The translations under genes and the position numbers were made by a program. The notes below the pieces were generated by a model that made no database searches, had not been told where the DNA came from, and saw only the letters and a list, made by a program, of their open reading frames with translations. Below, piece after piece: positions 1-11,160 of a stretch of 64,000 bases of DNA. The DNA comes from Codonopsis lanceolata (taxonomy: Eukaryota > Streptophyta > Magnoliopsida > Asterales > Campanulaceae). The stretch is from positions 60,089,693 through 60,153,692 of the forward strand of contig CM028379.1 in the NCBI GenBank assembly GCA_013146195.2, read 5' to 3'. How positions within the stretch are numbered: the stretch's first letter is position 1; the number at the start of each line of letters is the position of its first letter.

Positions 1-489
1 ATTTCTACGCTTGGGGGCCATTTGGCATTGGGGCACAAAAATTAACAAACAAAAATCTACTCTTTTCTAAAAATTAAACTTACAACCTAAACACTAAAGC
101 ATGCAAAAATATAATTTTTACGTAAAATAACTCTAGCACCCTAGCATGAAAATATTTTTAATACGTCAAAAATTAAAATGAGGGTGTGAGAGATACTTGG
201 AATTGCAAGCTTTTGGAAGATGAAGAGGTTGGTCGGAATTTGGAAGCTTTTCGCCAGAAAAAAATGGGGACTTCACCTTCTTCAAGCCTTGAGGGAATGA
301 GATGAGGGTGAATGGGACGATGAAGGATGAAGAAGAGGAGACCCTTGACTTGGATCTTGGTCGGATTGGAAGGGCTTTGCCGAATTTTTGCTAGAGGAAG
401 AGAGATTTTGCTGTTGTTTTGCTTTGAGAGAGAGAGAGAGAATTCAGAGTGATCTGTTGCTGCTGCCCACTGTTTGCTTAAAAAGGGGG

Positions 490-640
490 CCTTGCGGCCG
501 CAAGGTCCTTTATGCCTTGCGTTTGCAAGGTCGGCAGTCACGCGTGGGCACTGATTCTGTTGTACTGCCTGACGGTCACACTTCTTGCATTGAATAGGGC
601 CTTGCGGCCACAAGGGTGCTTAAGCCTTGCGTCCGCAAGG
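490..640. repeat. Four GC-rich palindromes of the CCTTGCGnnnGCAAGG type
   Basis: Four 16-base perfect or near-perfect palindromes occur at 490-505, 515-530, 600-615 and 625-640, in two pairs with centre-to-centre spacing of 25 bases. The first, CCTTGCGGCCGCAAGG, is a perfect palindrome that contains an 8-bp GCGGCCGC core. They could form short hairpins in RNA from either strand. No function is known to me. Confidence 0.6.
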
Positions 641-804
641 TCTCCGAACATACATACTTTTTCTGTTTCCAACCTTTTTGGCAGTTTTACATTTTGCTCC
701 TTCTGTTATGTTCCGTTACGTTCCGTTTCTTTCCTGCACTCTAAAAATTCTACACAAACTCTAAACTAAAATATTAGCAACATATAAATACAACACTACG
801 ATGC

Positions 805-822
805 TTTTCTCCCCCAAACTTG
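805..822 (-). other. Conserved polypurine run after Athila-like pol
   Basis: Read on the minus strand this is CAAGTTTGGGGGAGAAAA, about 160 bases after the integrase stop. The same CAAGTTTGGGGGA core recurs at 40455-40467 in the deleted Athila-like element. It may be an internal polypurine tract. It is probably not the tract that abuts the 3' LTR, because in the relative the LTR edge is about 900 bp further on. Confidence 0.4.
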
Positions 823-982
823 AATTTTGGCATTTTTAATTTTAAATTAAATGTCTAAAATTCAATAAGACAGAGAATCGCATAATTAAATTACACTACG
901 AAAGCAAATAAAATTCATCATAGTGGGTTGCCTCCCACCTAGCGCACTTGTTTAACATCTTTGGTTCGACCCAACTGCAAAC

Positions 983-2395
983 CTAATAATTTGGTGGTTC
1001 ATTGTCAGCAAGACGAATAAGTTCAATTGTTCTCTCTACTGACATGGGTTCAAGGTATGGTTTGAGTCGGTGACCATTAACTTTAAATATTTCATTGGTC
1101 CTTGGATTTCTAATATCAATTGCTCCATGAGGATAAATTCGAACTATAGTGAAAGGACCAGACCATTTTGATTTTAGTTTTCCGGGAAATAACCTGAGTC
1201 TAGAATTGAAAAGTAATACTTTTAGTCCTGGACGAAACATTTTGTTGGTTAATCCCATATCATGGTATTTCTTGGTCTTTTCTTTATAGGTTTTAACATT
1301 CTCGTACGAATTTAACCTATGTTCTTCTAATTCATTTAACTGCAACAGTCTTTCTTCACCAGCCAAGGTTAAATCTAAGTTAAGTTCTTTGACAGCCCAA
1401 TAGGCTCTATGTTCAATTTCAACTGGCAAATGACAAGCTTTGCCATACACCATTCGGTAAGGACTCATTCCTATTGGGGTCTTATATGCGGTTCGGTATG
1501 CCCACAAAGCATCATTAAGTTTAGACTGCCAATCTTTACGGTTTGGTCTAACAGTCTTTTCTAAAACTGCTTTTATCTGTCTATTACTCACTTCTACTTG
1601 GCCAGAGGTCCGAGGATGATAGGGTGTAGCTAACTTGTGAGTTACACCATATTTTCTAAGGACTGAATTTAGCAATCTATTGGTGAAATGTGTTCCCTGA
1701 TCACTAATTATGGCCTTAGGTACTCCGAACCGAGCAAAAATATCTTCCACAAATTTGACCACAGCTTTTCCATCATTATTTTTAGTTCCAATAGCTTCTA
1801 TCCATTTAGACACATAATCAACAACAAGTAAAATATACTCACAATTATTAGAGACTGGAAAAGGACTCATAAAATCAATACCCCAAACATCAAAAATTTC
1901 ACCAACCATATTTATATGCAAGGGCATTTCATTCCTTTTTCCTATTCCACCTGTTCTCAGACATTTATTATAAGTTTTATAAAATATGTCACAATCTCTA
2001 AAAACTGAAGGCCAATATAATCCAGATTGCAAAAATTTTATAGCAGTTTTATTACCACTAAAATGACCACAACAAGAGTATTCATGACAAAATACCATAA
2101 TGCTTTGTTGATCTTGTTCTGGAACACATCTCCTAATTATAGAGTCGGAACACATTTTATATAAATGAGGTTCTTCCCAAAAATAATTCTTTGCTTTGGT
2201 CAAAAATTTCTTTCTTTGATAGAAATCAAAGTCAGGATTTATGATATCAGACACATAATAATTGACATAATCCGCATACCAAGGATATAAATCTTTGACT
2301 GCTAGTAATTGTTCATCAGGGAAGTCTTCATTTACAGGAATTTTATTATCAAGAAATTGACGTTCAAGTAAGGGTGAAAATTCCAATCTAGACAA
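983..2395 (-). pseudogene. Athila-like copy 1 integrase (3' end of pol)
   Basis: Long open frame of 470 codons encoding the C-terminal pol domains of a Ty3/gypsy element. It would insert element cDNA into the genome. In order: an HHCC-type zinc domain near residues 104-145 with HEYSCCGH; the catalytic core with D174 (WGIDF), D232 (SDQGTHF) and E268 (SGQVEVSN); and a C-terminal GPF motif near residue 413 with no chromodomain after it, as expected for the Athila/Tat side of Ty3/gypsy. One zinc-binding cysteine is lost: the site reads YNKC where copy 2 has CDKC. The frame is continuous with the RT part upstream except for an ochre codon at 2453-2455, where copy 2 has a glutamine codon. It is the best-preserved retroelement frame in the window but not an intact polyprotein. 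Confidence 0.85.
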
Positions 2396-2452
2396 ATGAT
2401 CGGCTACGACATTTTCCGTTCCATTTTTATCTTTAATAGTAATGTCAAATTC

Positions 2453-3373
2453 TTACAATAATAATATCCACCTTATGAGTCTAGGCTTAGCCTCTTTCTT
2501 ACTCAATAAATATTTTAGGGCTGCATGATCAGAAAATATTATGACTTTTGATCTTAACAAATATGATCTAAACTTTTCCAATGCATATACAACTGCTAAA
2601 AATTCTTTTTCTGTTGTTGTATAATTAAGTTGTGCATCATTTAATGTTCTACTAGCATAATGTATTACATGTGGTTTCCTATCTACCCTTTGACCTAACA
2701 CAGCTCCAATTGCAAAATCTGAAGCATCACACATGATCTCGAAAGGGAGAGACCAATCGGGGCCGGTTAAAATTGGGGCAGTTGTCAATCTTACTTTTAA
2801 TAAATTAAATGTGTTTAAGCATTCTTGATCAAAGATGAATTCGGTGTCTTTTGCCAACAGATTACATAGAGGTTTACATATTTTTGAAAAATCTTTTATA
2901 AATCTTCTATAAAAACCTGCATGACCTAGAAAACTTCTAACACCTTTGACAGAAGTTGGGGGAGGTAGTTGTGATATAACTTCAATTTTTGCCTTATCGA
3001 CTTCATAACATCTTTTCAAGACCGATGTTAGATTTTCTAGGCAATGGTCAAAAGAATTTCCAAATACTGAGAAATCATCCATGAATACTTTGACACATTT
3101 TTCCACTAAATCTGAAAATATAGAAATCATGCATCTTTGAAACGTAGTTGGGGCATTACAAAGTTCAAAGGGCATTCTCCTAAATGCAAAGGTACCAAAA
3201 GGACATGTAAAAGTGGTTTTCTCTTGGTCTTCGGGTGCTACTGGGATTTGGTTGTAGCCAGAGAAACCATCAAGAAAACAATAATATTCATGACCAGCTA
3301 GTCTTTCAAGGATTTGATCAATAAATGGCAATGGAAAGTGGTCCTTCCTAGTTGCCACATTTAATTTCCTCAA
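2453..3373 (-). pseudogene. Athila-like copy 1 reverse transcriptase core and RNase H
   Basis: Encodes the palm of a Ty3/gypsy reverse transcriptase followed by the RNase H domain. Visible motifs are YYCFLDGFSGYNQI, the CPFGTFAFRRMPF block, the catalytic VFMDDFSVFG (MDD codons at 3074-3082), and in RNase H CDASDFAIGAVLGQ, TTTEKEFLAVVYALEKFRSYL and SDHAALKYLL. The RT-connection segment lacks 30 residues that copy 2 has, from a 90-bp in-frame deletion at about 3005/3006. The frame ends at TAA 2453-2455 and is separated from the upstream part by TGA 3380-3382, where copy 2 has a cysteine codon. These breaks make it inactive although the catalytic aspartates survive. Confidence 0.85.
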
Positions 3374-3379
3374 ATCAAT

Positions 3380-4531
3380 TCACATTCTATAACCGGTGAT
3401 AGTTCGTGTATGAACTAATTCATCTTTATCATTTTTAATGACTGTAATTCCTGATTTCTTAGGGACTACCTGAACTGGACTAACCCATTTACTATAAGAT
3501 ATTGGGTAAATTATACCCGCATCGAGAAGCTTAAGAACTTCTTTTCTCACTGGTTCTACCATGTGAGGGTTAAGTCTTCTTTGTCTTTCTCTAGAAGGTT
3601 TACTACCTTCTTCTAAATGTATTTTATGCATACACATAGACGGACTAATGCCTTTTAAATCAGCTAAGGACCATCCTATGGCTTCTCTATGTGTCCATAA
3701 AACTTTTAATAGACTTGCTTCTTGTTCTTCTGTTAAATCTGTAGCAATTATAACAGGCAAAGTTTTACCTTCCCCTAAAAATGCATATTTTAAGTGGGGT
3801 GGTAATGGCTTTAATTCTTCTTCAGGAGGAGATTTAACTGACGGAATGAATTCAGAATTTTCAGGTTTTATTGTTTCTTCTTTAACCTCTTCAATGTTTT
3901 CTACTATTTCTTCATCTACTTCTATTTCTTCAAAAAGTGATTTTAGAATTTCCACTTCTTCTTCATCATTATTTTCATCCTCTTCTTTTTCTATTTTATC
4001 AAAATTATTATCTGATTCAGACTCTTCCATATTATCTTTATTTTTAAGGGCTTCTAATCTTTCTCTCTCTTTTCTTTCATCAGTCTCATGAAGTTCTCTT
4101 TCTAACTCTTCAATGTCAAATTTTATATGAGAGAAAGTTCTATCATCATAGCTTACAAACACATCTTTCTCATAATCATCATTCTCACACTTTTCTTCAA
4201 AGTTTTGAGTTGTTAGTTTTTCTATTTCATCAATTGAGAAACATGCATTCATGTCACTAGGTCTATTCATTGCATCAAAAACTAAGATTTCTACATTTTC
4301 ACCTAGGACTGACATTGTGAGTTTACCATTCTTAACATTTATCATTGTATTGGCAATGGCCATAAAAGGTCTGCCTAACAAGATAGGGACTTCATTATTT
4401 GTGCATATTTTCATTTCCATCTCTAGAACCACAAAATCAACCGAAATGATTAATTTATCAACCTGAACTAGGATGTCCTCTACTACACCCAAAGGATGTT
4501 TAACTGAACGATCAGCTAATTGTAAAGACAT
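3380..4531 (-). pseudogene. Athila-like copy 1 protease-to-RT linker and RT N-terminus
   Basis: The frame covers the end of the aspartic protease, a long acidic Glu/Asp/Lys-rich linker (roughly residues 120-230), and the RT N-terminal part with MCMHKIHLEEGSKPSRE and GITVIKNDKDELVHTRTITGYRM. The protease active-site segment itself (DLGAS in copy 2) lies upstream at about 4590-4613. It is cut off by TGA 4550-4552, where copy 2 has a glycine codon. The acidic linker is longer than I would expect for Ty3/gypsy and is shared by both copies, so it belongs to this family and is not damage. Confidence 0.8.
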
Positions 4532-4890
4532 ATTAGTGGGTTTCAGTTCTCATAACCCTAATTGTTTATAGACTGCAAAAGGCATCAAATTAATACTTGC
4601 TCCTAAATCTAACATAGCCTTCATCTTTTTAGAGCTACCCAATGAGACTTGGATATTAAAGCTGCCTGGATCTTTCACCTTAGGGGGAAGTTCGGGTTGT
4701 AAAACAACACTTACATTTTCAGAACAATAATTTTTTCATTGTTTTCGAATTTGTGTTTCTTAGAGTGAAGATCTTTGAAAAACTTAGCATAGGCTGGAAT
4801 ATTTTTAATAACATTAAGCAAAGGAAGGTTAACATTCACTTTGGATAACATATTATAAATTTCCGAAAATTGTTTATCCATTACTTTTTT
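4532..4890 (-). pseudogene. Athila-like copy 1 aspartic protease region, disrupted
   Basis: Comparison with copy 2 (14990-15350) shows this interval is the retroviral-type aspartic protease with the Athila-style active site DLGASINLMP. In copy 1 it is not open: an opal codon at 4550-4552, a single-base loss near 4725 and indels near 4880 break the frame. The protease would normally cut the gag-pol polyprotein. Confidence 0.7.
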
Positions 4891-5553
4891 TCATAAGTCT
4901 TCTAGGAAGCGGATTGGAGGAACATATGGTGGTGGTGCCACATAAGGTTCCTCTTCTTGTTGTTCTTTTTCTTGTCCTACTTCTTCTTGACTTTCTTTGT
5001 TTGTCAATTCTTTTTCTACTTCTTTATTATTTGTTAGATTATTTTCATTTTTATCCTTTTCAACTTCTTTTTCAGAATTATCTAATTTATCAGGCACATT
5101 AGAAGATTGAATAGGATCACTTACCTCTTCTCCAATTACTCTACCACTTCGCAGAGTGGTGATAGACTTTGCTTGTTCGGTTTGACTAGGGAACTTCCAT
5201 TTTTCTCTTTTCTCGTTCATAACTTTTGCAAGTTTCTCCCTTAAACTTTCTACCTCTTCTAGCGAATATTTGTTATGGGCAACTTGTCCTTTGTTTGCTC
5301 CATCCGATTTTGAAACTTCTTCAATTCGCAATTGACCTTGATTTGGGAATTGTTGAGGTTGGAATTGTTGAGGTTGTAATGGTTTATTTCCTCCCCATGA
5401 AAAATTAGGATGATTCCTCCAACCAGGATTATATGTGTTTGAGTAGGGATCATTCCTTTGTCTTTGAGGGTACATGTTCATGACATTCACCTGTTCAGAA
5501 TACATAGCACTAGATGGACAAAAATTAGTAGCATGAGAATATAATCCACACAT
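4891..5553 (-). pseudogene. Athila-like copy 1 gag C-terminus with zinc knuckle
   Basis: Nucleocapsid end of gag. A CX2CX4HX4C zinc knuckle (CAMCGLYSHATNFC) lies at 5518-5559; this motif binds element RNA during packaging. It is followed by an Asn/Gln/Pro-rich stretch and then a charged Lys/Glu tail leading into protease. The start codon listed here is internal: the frame is continuous with the upstream gag frame except for the amber codon 5575-5577. Confidence 0.8.
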
Positions 5554-5574
5554 GGCACATGCTTCTTGAATTGG

Positions 5575-6522
5575 CTAATTTTCATATTGAGCTTGTGTAT
5601 CAGGTTTATCTTGAACTTGGAATAAACTTCTACTTTTACCTCTTGCACTTTTCTGTTGAGAATTTGCACTCAACATCTCAAATAATTTTTCTAGTGCAAC
5701 TGGTGTCATTCTATTAATAGAACCAACGGCTGCACTATCAACCATAGTTTGTAAAGCATGCGAAAGAGCATGATAGAATTGAAGTACTAGCACATCTTGA
5801 GACAAATTATGATGAGGACACATAATAAGTAAGTTTTTAAATCTATCCCAAGCTTCATGGAATGTTTCACCTGGTTCATTTTGAAAAGACATGATTTGTT
5901 TTCTGTATTCTATAAGAGATGCATGCTTATAATATTTACTCATAAACAAATCATATAGTTGAGCCCAAGTATAAACACTACTAGGTGTTAGATTCATAAA
6001 CCATCTTTTCGCCAAATCTTTTAATGCACTTGGAAAGTATTTCATTTTTACTTGGTCTTCAGTCAACCCTCCTAACGGGAAACTACTCATCATATACTCA
6101 TAATCTCTAAGGAAACTTACTAGATCTTCAGCTGCCATTCCATGAAAAGAAGTTATCATATTAAAATAATGACATTTTAATTCGAAATTCCTTACTGCTT
6201 CCGGTAAGACTAGACATGATGTTACTACATTCAGTGTGGGTCGACTATAATCATTTATAGTTCTTTGATTTACTACTACTTCCATATTTCTTCTAGCAGG
6301 TTCTTCTTCTCTTTGATTCACATTTACCGAATGAACTGGATTTTCAGGATTTAGATTATTATTGTCCATTGGAGGATCAACCAGAGGATCTTCTTGATTC
6401 AATTGTTCTTGATTATCAGGCTGGGTTGCTAGATTATCAAGATCTTCTTGATTCTTTCCTATATTATTTATATCTTGATTTAGTTCTACCAGTTTAGGAT
6501 TCAAAGATCTACGATCGTGCAT
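5575..6522 (-). pseudogene. Athila-like copy 1 gag capsid
   Basis: Encodes the capsid part of gag, with the retrotransposon gag signature around residues 140-250: WAQLYDLFMSKYYK, the EPGETFHEAWDRFKNLL block and CPHHNLSQDVLVLQFYHAL. The N-terminal region of about 90 residues, rich in Asn, Gln and Asp, is present here but deleted in copy 2. The frame stops at TAG 5575-5577, a TGG-to-TAG change (copy 2 keeps TGG). The ATG at 6522 is a plausible native start, about 125 bases from the primer binding site. Confidence 0.82.
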
Positions 6523-6646
6523 AAAATAAATAAAGCAATTAAAACAATTAACTACTAAAAAAATAAAATCTTTTTGTATTTTTATTTTTATAAAAACTGA
6601 AATTAAAAATTACGCTACCAACAAACTAACTATGCAAACTAGCTTG

Positions 6647-6664
6647 TCCCCGGCAACGGCGCCA
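6647..6664 (-). promoter_or_regulatory. Primer binding site of Athila-like copy 1
   Basis: Minus-strand TGGCGCCGTTGCCGGGGA matches the primer binding site complementary to plant tRNA-Asp that is usual in Athila and several other Ty3/gypsy elements. It starts 6 bases after the LTR edge at 6671. The identical site is present in copy 2. Confidence 0.85.
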
Positions 6665-6670
6665 AAAACT

Positions 6671-7147
6671 TGATCGATGTCTTATTTTAATTATTTCCTT
6701 GCAAGTGGACAAGACTATTGTGGAATAGTTTTAGGAAGTAAGAGTCGAACCATAGAGACAAGAAGATCACGAATAGCACGATTATCAGTAGCAAATTATT
6801 AAACTAAGGGGGTTTTTATATTAATTTTAATCTAAACTAATTATTATTCTAAAGTTAACTAATTTAGCAGCAATCACAGGTTATGAAGATCTTATGGTGG
6901 AGGGAAATCTAGGATTAGAGTTTCACTTGTATCTCCTCTATGGCTTATTTTAATAAAGTATCATTCAATTTATTGGGTTCGTTCACAAAATATAGATATA
7001 GCCTGTCGAATTACTGTTCAGTCTCCATCTCCAAATAATTCGTCCATTCTATATCCTAGGCACAAGAACATATGATCTAACTGTCACTTAGGTCATATAT
7101 GGAACCTGACCCTAACTTATCACTCTTGTGCATCGATAGGTTCAAGA
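6671..7147 (-). repeat. Truncated 5' LTR of Athila-like copy 1
   Basis: The plus-strand start TGATCGATGTCTTATTTTAA matches the LTR edge of copy 2 at 16844. Similarity continues to about 7147 (GCATCGATAGGTTCAA in both) and then stops; the remaining roughly 600 bp of the LTR, including the promoter, are absent. The break is either a deletion or a later insertion whose far side is not in the window. Confidence 0.8.
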
Positions 7148-7530
7148 GTAAAGAACATTAGTGGATAAACAAGTGCACCTTTTAAAATCCAAAGCTAACC
7201 ACTTTGGTAGTGGACGTAGTACTATTCACAGTACGAACCACTTCTAAATACCGTGTGTCGTCTGATCTGTTTCTGCCTATTTCTTAACTGTTGCCATCTT
7301 TACTTATCCAAATTTGCCATTGAATCCGTCTTATTCTAAACAGCAGACTTTCTATCCAGTTCTTCACACTTATAGTTTTACGTTGCCTTAACTTTTCTTG
7401 TAAAATTGCTTTAAAAGGAAAGAAGAATTTTTAAAAGAAGGGTTTCGAAAAGTTTTATACAAAACATACTAGGCTATTCACCCCCCCCCTTCTAGCCTAG
7501 TTAGAGCCTATTTTGGGACCAACAAGACGT
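7148..7530. repeat. Probable fragment of another LTR retrotransposon
   Basis: The block is unrelated to Athila sequence. Its right part has a run of nine C after CTATTCA and ends near GGGACCAACA, which resembles the 3' ends of some plant Ty1/copia LTRs. No coding region, primer binding site or clear duplication confirms this, so the assignment is tentative. Confidence 0.3.
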
Positions 7531-7870
7531 CTTCACAATGTTTATGGGGAAGAGTCTACACTGGAAATTTTTATCCAAGTTATTGGTGGTTAACATATGT
7601 ACGACAACAACTTGTGGGGAAGGTATTAATAGTAACAATGAAGGAATGATAATTAACCTAAAGATCAAACAAGGATATGGAGATTAAACTTGTGCAAACT
7701 ATGGAGAATTAAAGTCCAAATGGAAGAAGTTTCTGAATGCAGTGATTGTGGATAGTTTTAGTAACTAGATGTAATTCGTCTTAACTGTAAAGGGGTGTTT
7801 GTGTAATTAGTTAGTTATTGTTGGTTAACTACTTAGAATCCATTTCTAGTTCATTTTAGGTTTTTCCAAT
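7531..7870. other. Unassigned spacer
   Basis: No coding region, repeat unit or recognisable element end was seen here. It is moderately AT-rich single-copy-looking sequence between two LTR-like blocks. Confidence 0.4.
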
Positions 7871-8570
7871 TTAGTATATGATCACGCTGTAAAGCGGTGT
7901 GACTGAGCTGGTTGTCCACGTAGTCGGCTAGAGCTAAGGTGTAGATGATGACTAGGATATCTGGACCTTGTGCTCTTCTAGTAATATGTTGAAAGTGTTT
8001 GCTATGGGAATCTGTAGGTGGTTCAATCTTTATCGTGGCATTGATGACCTGAAATGGTGAGAACCGTTAGGGAGCTGGGAGGTTGTCCCAGCTAAAGCCC
8101 TTCGGTGTGAGAGTTAGTAACAGGGTGTTATTAATCGGAGCCAGGCGTTCCCTAGAGTATCTAGTGGTAACTTGTATTGAGATTGTACGTTGTGTGCGTT
8201 GAGAGTGTAAATGAAGGCATACCTTCTTCAAGGTGGTGGGGGTTTCCTTTTATAGTCCCTGTCTTGAGTCTCAAGTCAAAGTGGGTGGCTTGGACGTGAG
8301 GCCCTATTATTGGTCGGCTAGCTAGCGGTCCCCTATTGGTTGTACCCACGTCCTTTGAATTTGGAGTCGACACCTGGCCACTATGTATAGTGTTGATGTT
8401 TTTGGAGAGTTCATCCGCCGAGCATGATTGCTCTTTTTCTAGATGGTCGGTCGTACTCGAAATTTGGGGTGATCCTTGGCCTGCCGAGGATCCTCAGTTA
8501 GCTCGTCTGTAGTCCTCAGTTAGCTCATTCGTGGTCGACTGTCAACCAGGCATATTATTGGGTGGTGGTG
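7871..8570 (-). repeat. LTR-like fragment with TATA box
   Basis: Read on the minus strand this block has a TATAAAAG box at 8247-8254 in a context (GACTATAAAAGGAAACC) typical of LTR promoters. Above it is GC-richer sequence with repeated CTCAGTTAGCTCGT-like words at about 8492-8530. It abuts the Tat/Ogre LTR at 8571. No terminal dinucleotides or duplication were established. Confidence 0.35.
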
Positions 8571-10307
8571 TGGGTCGCCCTGACTACACCCGTGCCCCGC
8601 CGCAGGTAGGGAGTGCTTGGCGTGCGTGCGGATGCGGGACACCATTGCTCTCATTCCATCCTCCCTTGTTTAGGGAAGACGAAATTAAAAGTCTGAGAGG
8701 AGTCTTTGTCTAGAATAGCGTTTGGATACGCCTCGGTTGACTTTAGTGGATTTTTGGTCCAATATGGCAGCTTTGGGTTTTCTACATCAAGTTATCCCTT
8801 TTTTAGGGGATACCAGGATATAGGAATACATCACCCTTTCATTCTCATTCTTCCTTTTTTAGGGAAAAACGAAAAAGTGCAAGAAAGGAGTGTTGCGAGG
8901 CCCCACTATGGATTTTATAAAAAAATAGCCTTATGGCCTATTTCGGATCACTATGGGTGCTTTGGGTTTTCTACATCAAGTTATCCCTTGTTTAGGGAAT
9001 ACCGGGATATAGGAATGCATCACCCTTTCATTCTCATTCTCCCTTTTTTAGGGGAAAACGGAAAACTGCAAGAAAGGAATGTTGCGATGCCCCACTGGAT
9101 CCAAAATGTTTTATAGAGTCGCCATCTTTATTTTAAGGAAGAAATAAAGAAAAACCAAAAAAAAAAGAAAAACCAGAGAATATAAAAACGGGTTCGGAGG
9201 TTAAGTTCTGAGTTGGGAAGGTGCTAGGCACCCAACTCGCTCTCAAAAGCGTTTTTGGCTAAAGTATGTTTTTTGTTATATTTATTTAGCAAATAAACAA
9301 AGCATTTAAAGACAGGAAATAAAAGCAAATACATCCGTAGCTACATTATTTACAGACTTACAGCCATCTCCTTACAATAGTTACAAATACATTTAAAAAT
9401 ATTTGGCCATAATAACGGCTCTTTTACATAGTATTTTCTAACTAAATCCGGGCAGCACAACGACTTATATTTTCTACATTGGGCCGGATTTGAAAATAAC
9501 TTTTATAAAATAAACGCCCTTAAAGGCTTTTACCTTTTAGAGCGAAGAGTGCCCGCTTTGTCCTTCTCGAGAGAGGGAGACTTTTTATGCTGCTGCTGCT
9601 GTGGTTTGGGCAGAGTAACGGCTTATTTTTTGGTGCTTGCTTGCTTCTTACTGGCGGATTTCGGGCAGAACAAGGGCTTATTTTTTGTGGTTTTGGCCTT
9701 TTTACTCGGGCAGAGTAACGGCTCTTTCCGAGGTTTTGGACCGGGTAAATATGGTGGATGCCTAACTAAAGGGCTAGGGATCACTTTGACAGGCTGGTTT
9801 TAGGTTTGGTGGAGTTTTGGCAGGGTTTCGAGGCTTTATAGGAGGATCACTCCTTATCTCACTTCGCTCTCTATTTTCTCAGCGTAACGGCGACGCGGAG
9901 AAATTTTATCGGTGTTTTTTCTCTGTCTGAAAGTGAGCCCCAAGCCTTCTATTTATAGGCTGAAGGAGGGATTCATCGGGAATTTCTTTTTCTCTCAGCA
10001 TGCATGATCTCCTTGTACACCGCGCCTCGAAAATTACACAATGCGTTAAGTCCGGGGTGCATTGTAGCTAGCTGGGCGCGGCCAAAAGGTCCTTTGGGCG
10101 CCGCGCCAAGGTCCCCCTTTGGCAGCGCCAGCACACTATTAATCTTTCAATTTTGATGCTTTAGCCCCTGCATTTCATTGTTTTGCGCATCCTGCTTTGC
10201 CTTTTGCATTTTTTAACTCCTGTAACTTGACATTTGTTAAGTTTAAATAGTTCTTGATATCACATGCCAGAGTTACATGCCAGGGGTACGAAATTGGGGT
10301 GTCTACA
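8571..10307 (-). repeat. Tat/Ogre-type 3' LTR
   Basis: The minus-strand start is TGTAGACACCCCAATTTCG at 10307 and the plus-strand edge is TGGGTCGCCC at 8571, giving 1,737 bp with TG..CA ends. It resembles the LTR at 20725-22433 throughout, including the shared GAGTCGCCATCTTTATTTTA block at about 9117. A minus-strand TATAAATA box lies at 9950-9957. Two partial copies of a roughly 200-bp block (about 8750-9100) lie near its 3' end. It is called a 3' LTR because element 3' UTR sequence follows at 10308, and no primer binding site is seen on the other side. Flanking 5-mers do not match those of the 20725-22433 LTR. Confidence 0.75.
9950..9957 (-). promoter_or_regulatory. LTR TATA box
   Basis: Minus-strand TATAAATA in the context GCCTATAAATAGAAGG. 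The same context occurs at 22104-22111 and 24997-25004 in the two other Tat/Ogre LTRs, which supports it as the conserved LTR promoter. Confidence 0.65.
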
Positions 10308-11160
10308 GAGCCCCTCAACGATGGAGTCTACGGGTAACCCGAGGCTTACTGAGTAGACGAACATCGTTGATAAACAATAGACTCTCCAATTTCGTGCAAT
10401 TATAATAGGAAAGAAATGCAACAGGTTACAGTTATAATGCAATAGTTTATAATGCTAACCAAACTCCATATCCTAGACATATATAGTCGGTTATAGCAGG
10501 TTATCGTAGTTTTTAAGCAAATATGCAAATTAAGTGTTCTAATGGTCGGACCTACTAGTGTAGGCTGCCTACGTATCTGTTAATCAAGGAACTCAGACCA
10601 AAACATAGTTCAGGCCAAAACCTAAACTATCATGCCTGCGACGGTCGTGCCTATCGAAATAGGCTGCCTACGTATCCTTATACAAGGAATCAGACCGAAA
10701 TGTAGTTCACCTCTGTTGGGGATCAAGTGCTGCCGTGTTAACAGACAAGTGATGCGGTGTAAGTGCTGCGATGCTTAAACAAACAAGTGCTGCAATGCTA
10801 TCAAACAAGTGCTGCAAAGCTTATCAAACGAGTGCCGCAAAGGTATCTATCAAGTTCTGCGATGGTCGTGGCTACCGAAATAGGCTGCCTACGTATTCTT
10901 ATACAAGGAATCAGACCAATTGTAGTTCGTCTGCTGCTGTGCGGAATGTAATGTCTCCTCAGGAACACAGCCTTCGTCAAAGAACAAAACATTTCCCTCT
11001 GATCCGGGGTTGCGTGCCCCTTAAGGGAAAGTTTCCAACACAGCTATAAATGCCTGGAATGCATTTCCTCCTCAGGAATGCAACCTTCGTTGGAGAACAA
11101 AGCCTCTCCCTCGATCCGACGTTACCTGCCCCTTCAGGAAAAGTTTTCCAAACATCACAC
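10308..11160 (-). repeat. Tat/Ogre 3' untranslated region with tandem repeats
   Basis: This directly follows the LTR and is non-coding. It contains three copies of a unit that on the minus strand reads GATACGTAGGCAGCCTA (about 10560, 10660 and 10880), also found at 24110 and 24390 in the plus-strand element. It has a short tandem array of AAGTGCTGCnATGCT-type units of about 25-30 bp (10727-10866), and two copies of a roughly 130-bp unit (about 10935-11155) marked by CCTCAGGAA and TGCCCCTTnAGG. Tandem repeats before the 3' LTR are a known habit of Tat and Ogre elements. Confidence 0.65.

Larger units (their letters stand above)
1..982 (-). other. Post-pol untranslated region of Athila-like copy 1
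   Basis: This stretch lies downstream, in element orientation, of the integrase stop codon and holds no supported coding region. On the minus strand it carries a polypurine run close to the integrase gene and then about 800 bases of non-coding sequence with GC-rich palindromes. The internally deleted relative at 38118-43116 has the same CAAGTTTGGGGGA run about 900 bp from its 3' LTR. By analogy the 3' LTR of copy 1 should start just left of this window, and no LTR terminus matching 6671 onward is seen here. A 146-codon open frame at 173-613 on the minus strand is low-complexity and not believed. Confidence 0.55.

Noticed and set aside
173..613. 146-codon minus-strand frame at the left edge
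   Set aside because: It covers the GC palindromes and a GA run; low complexity and no motif.
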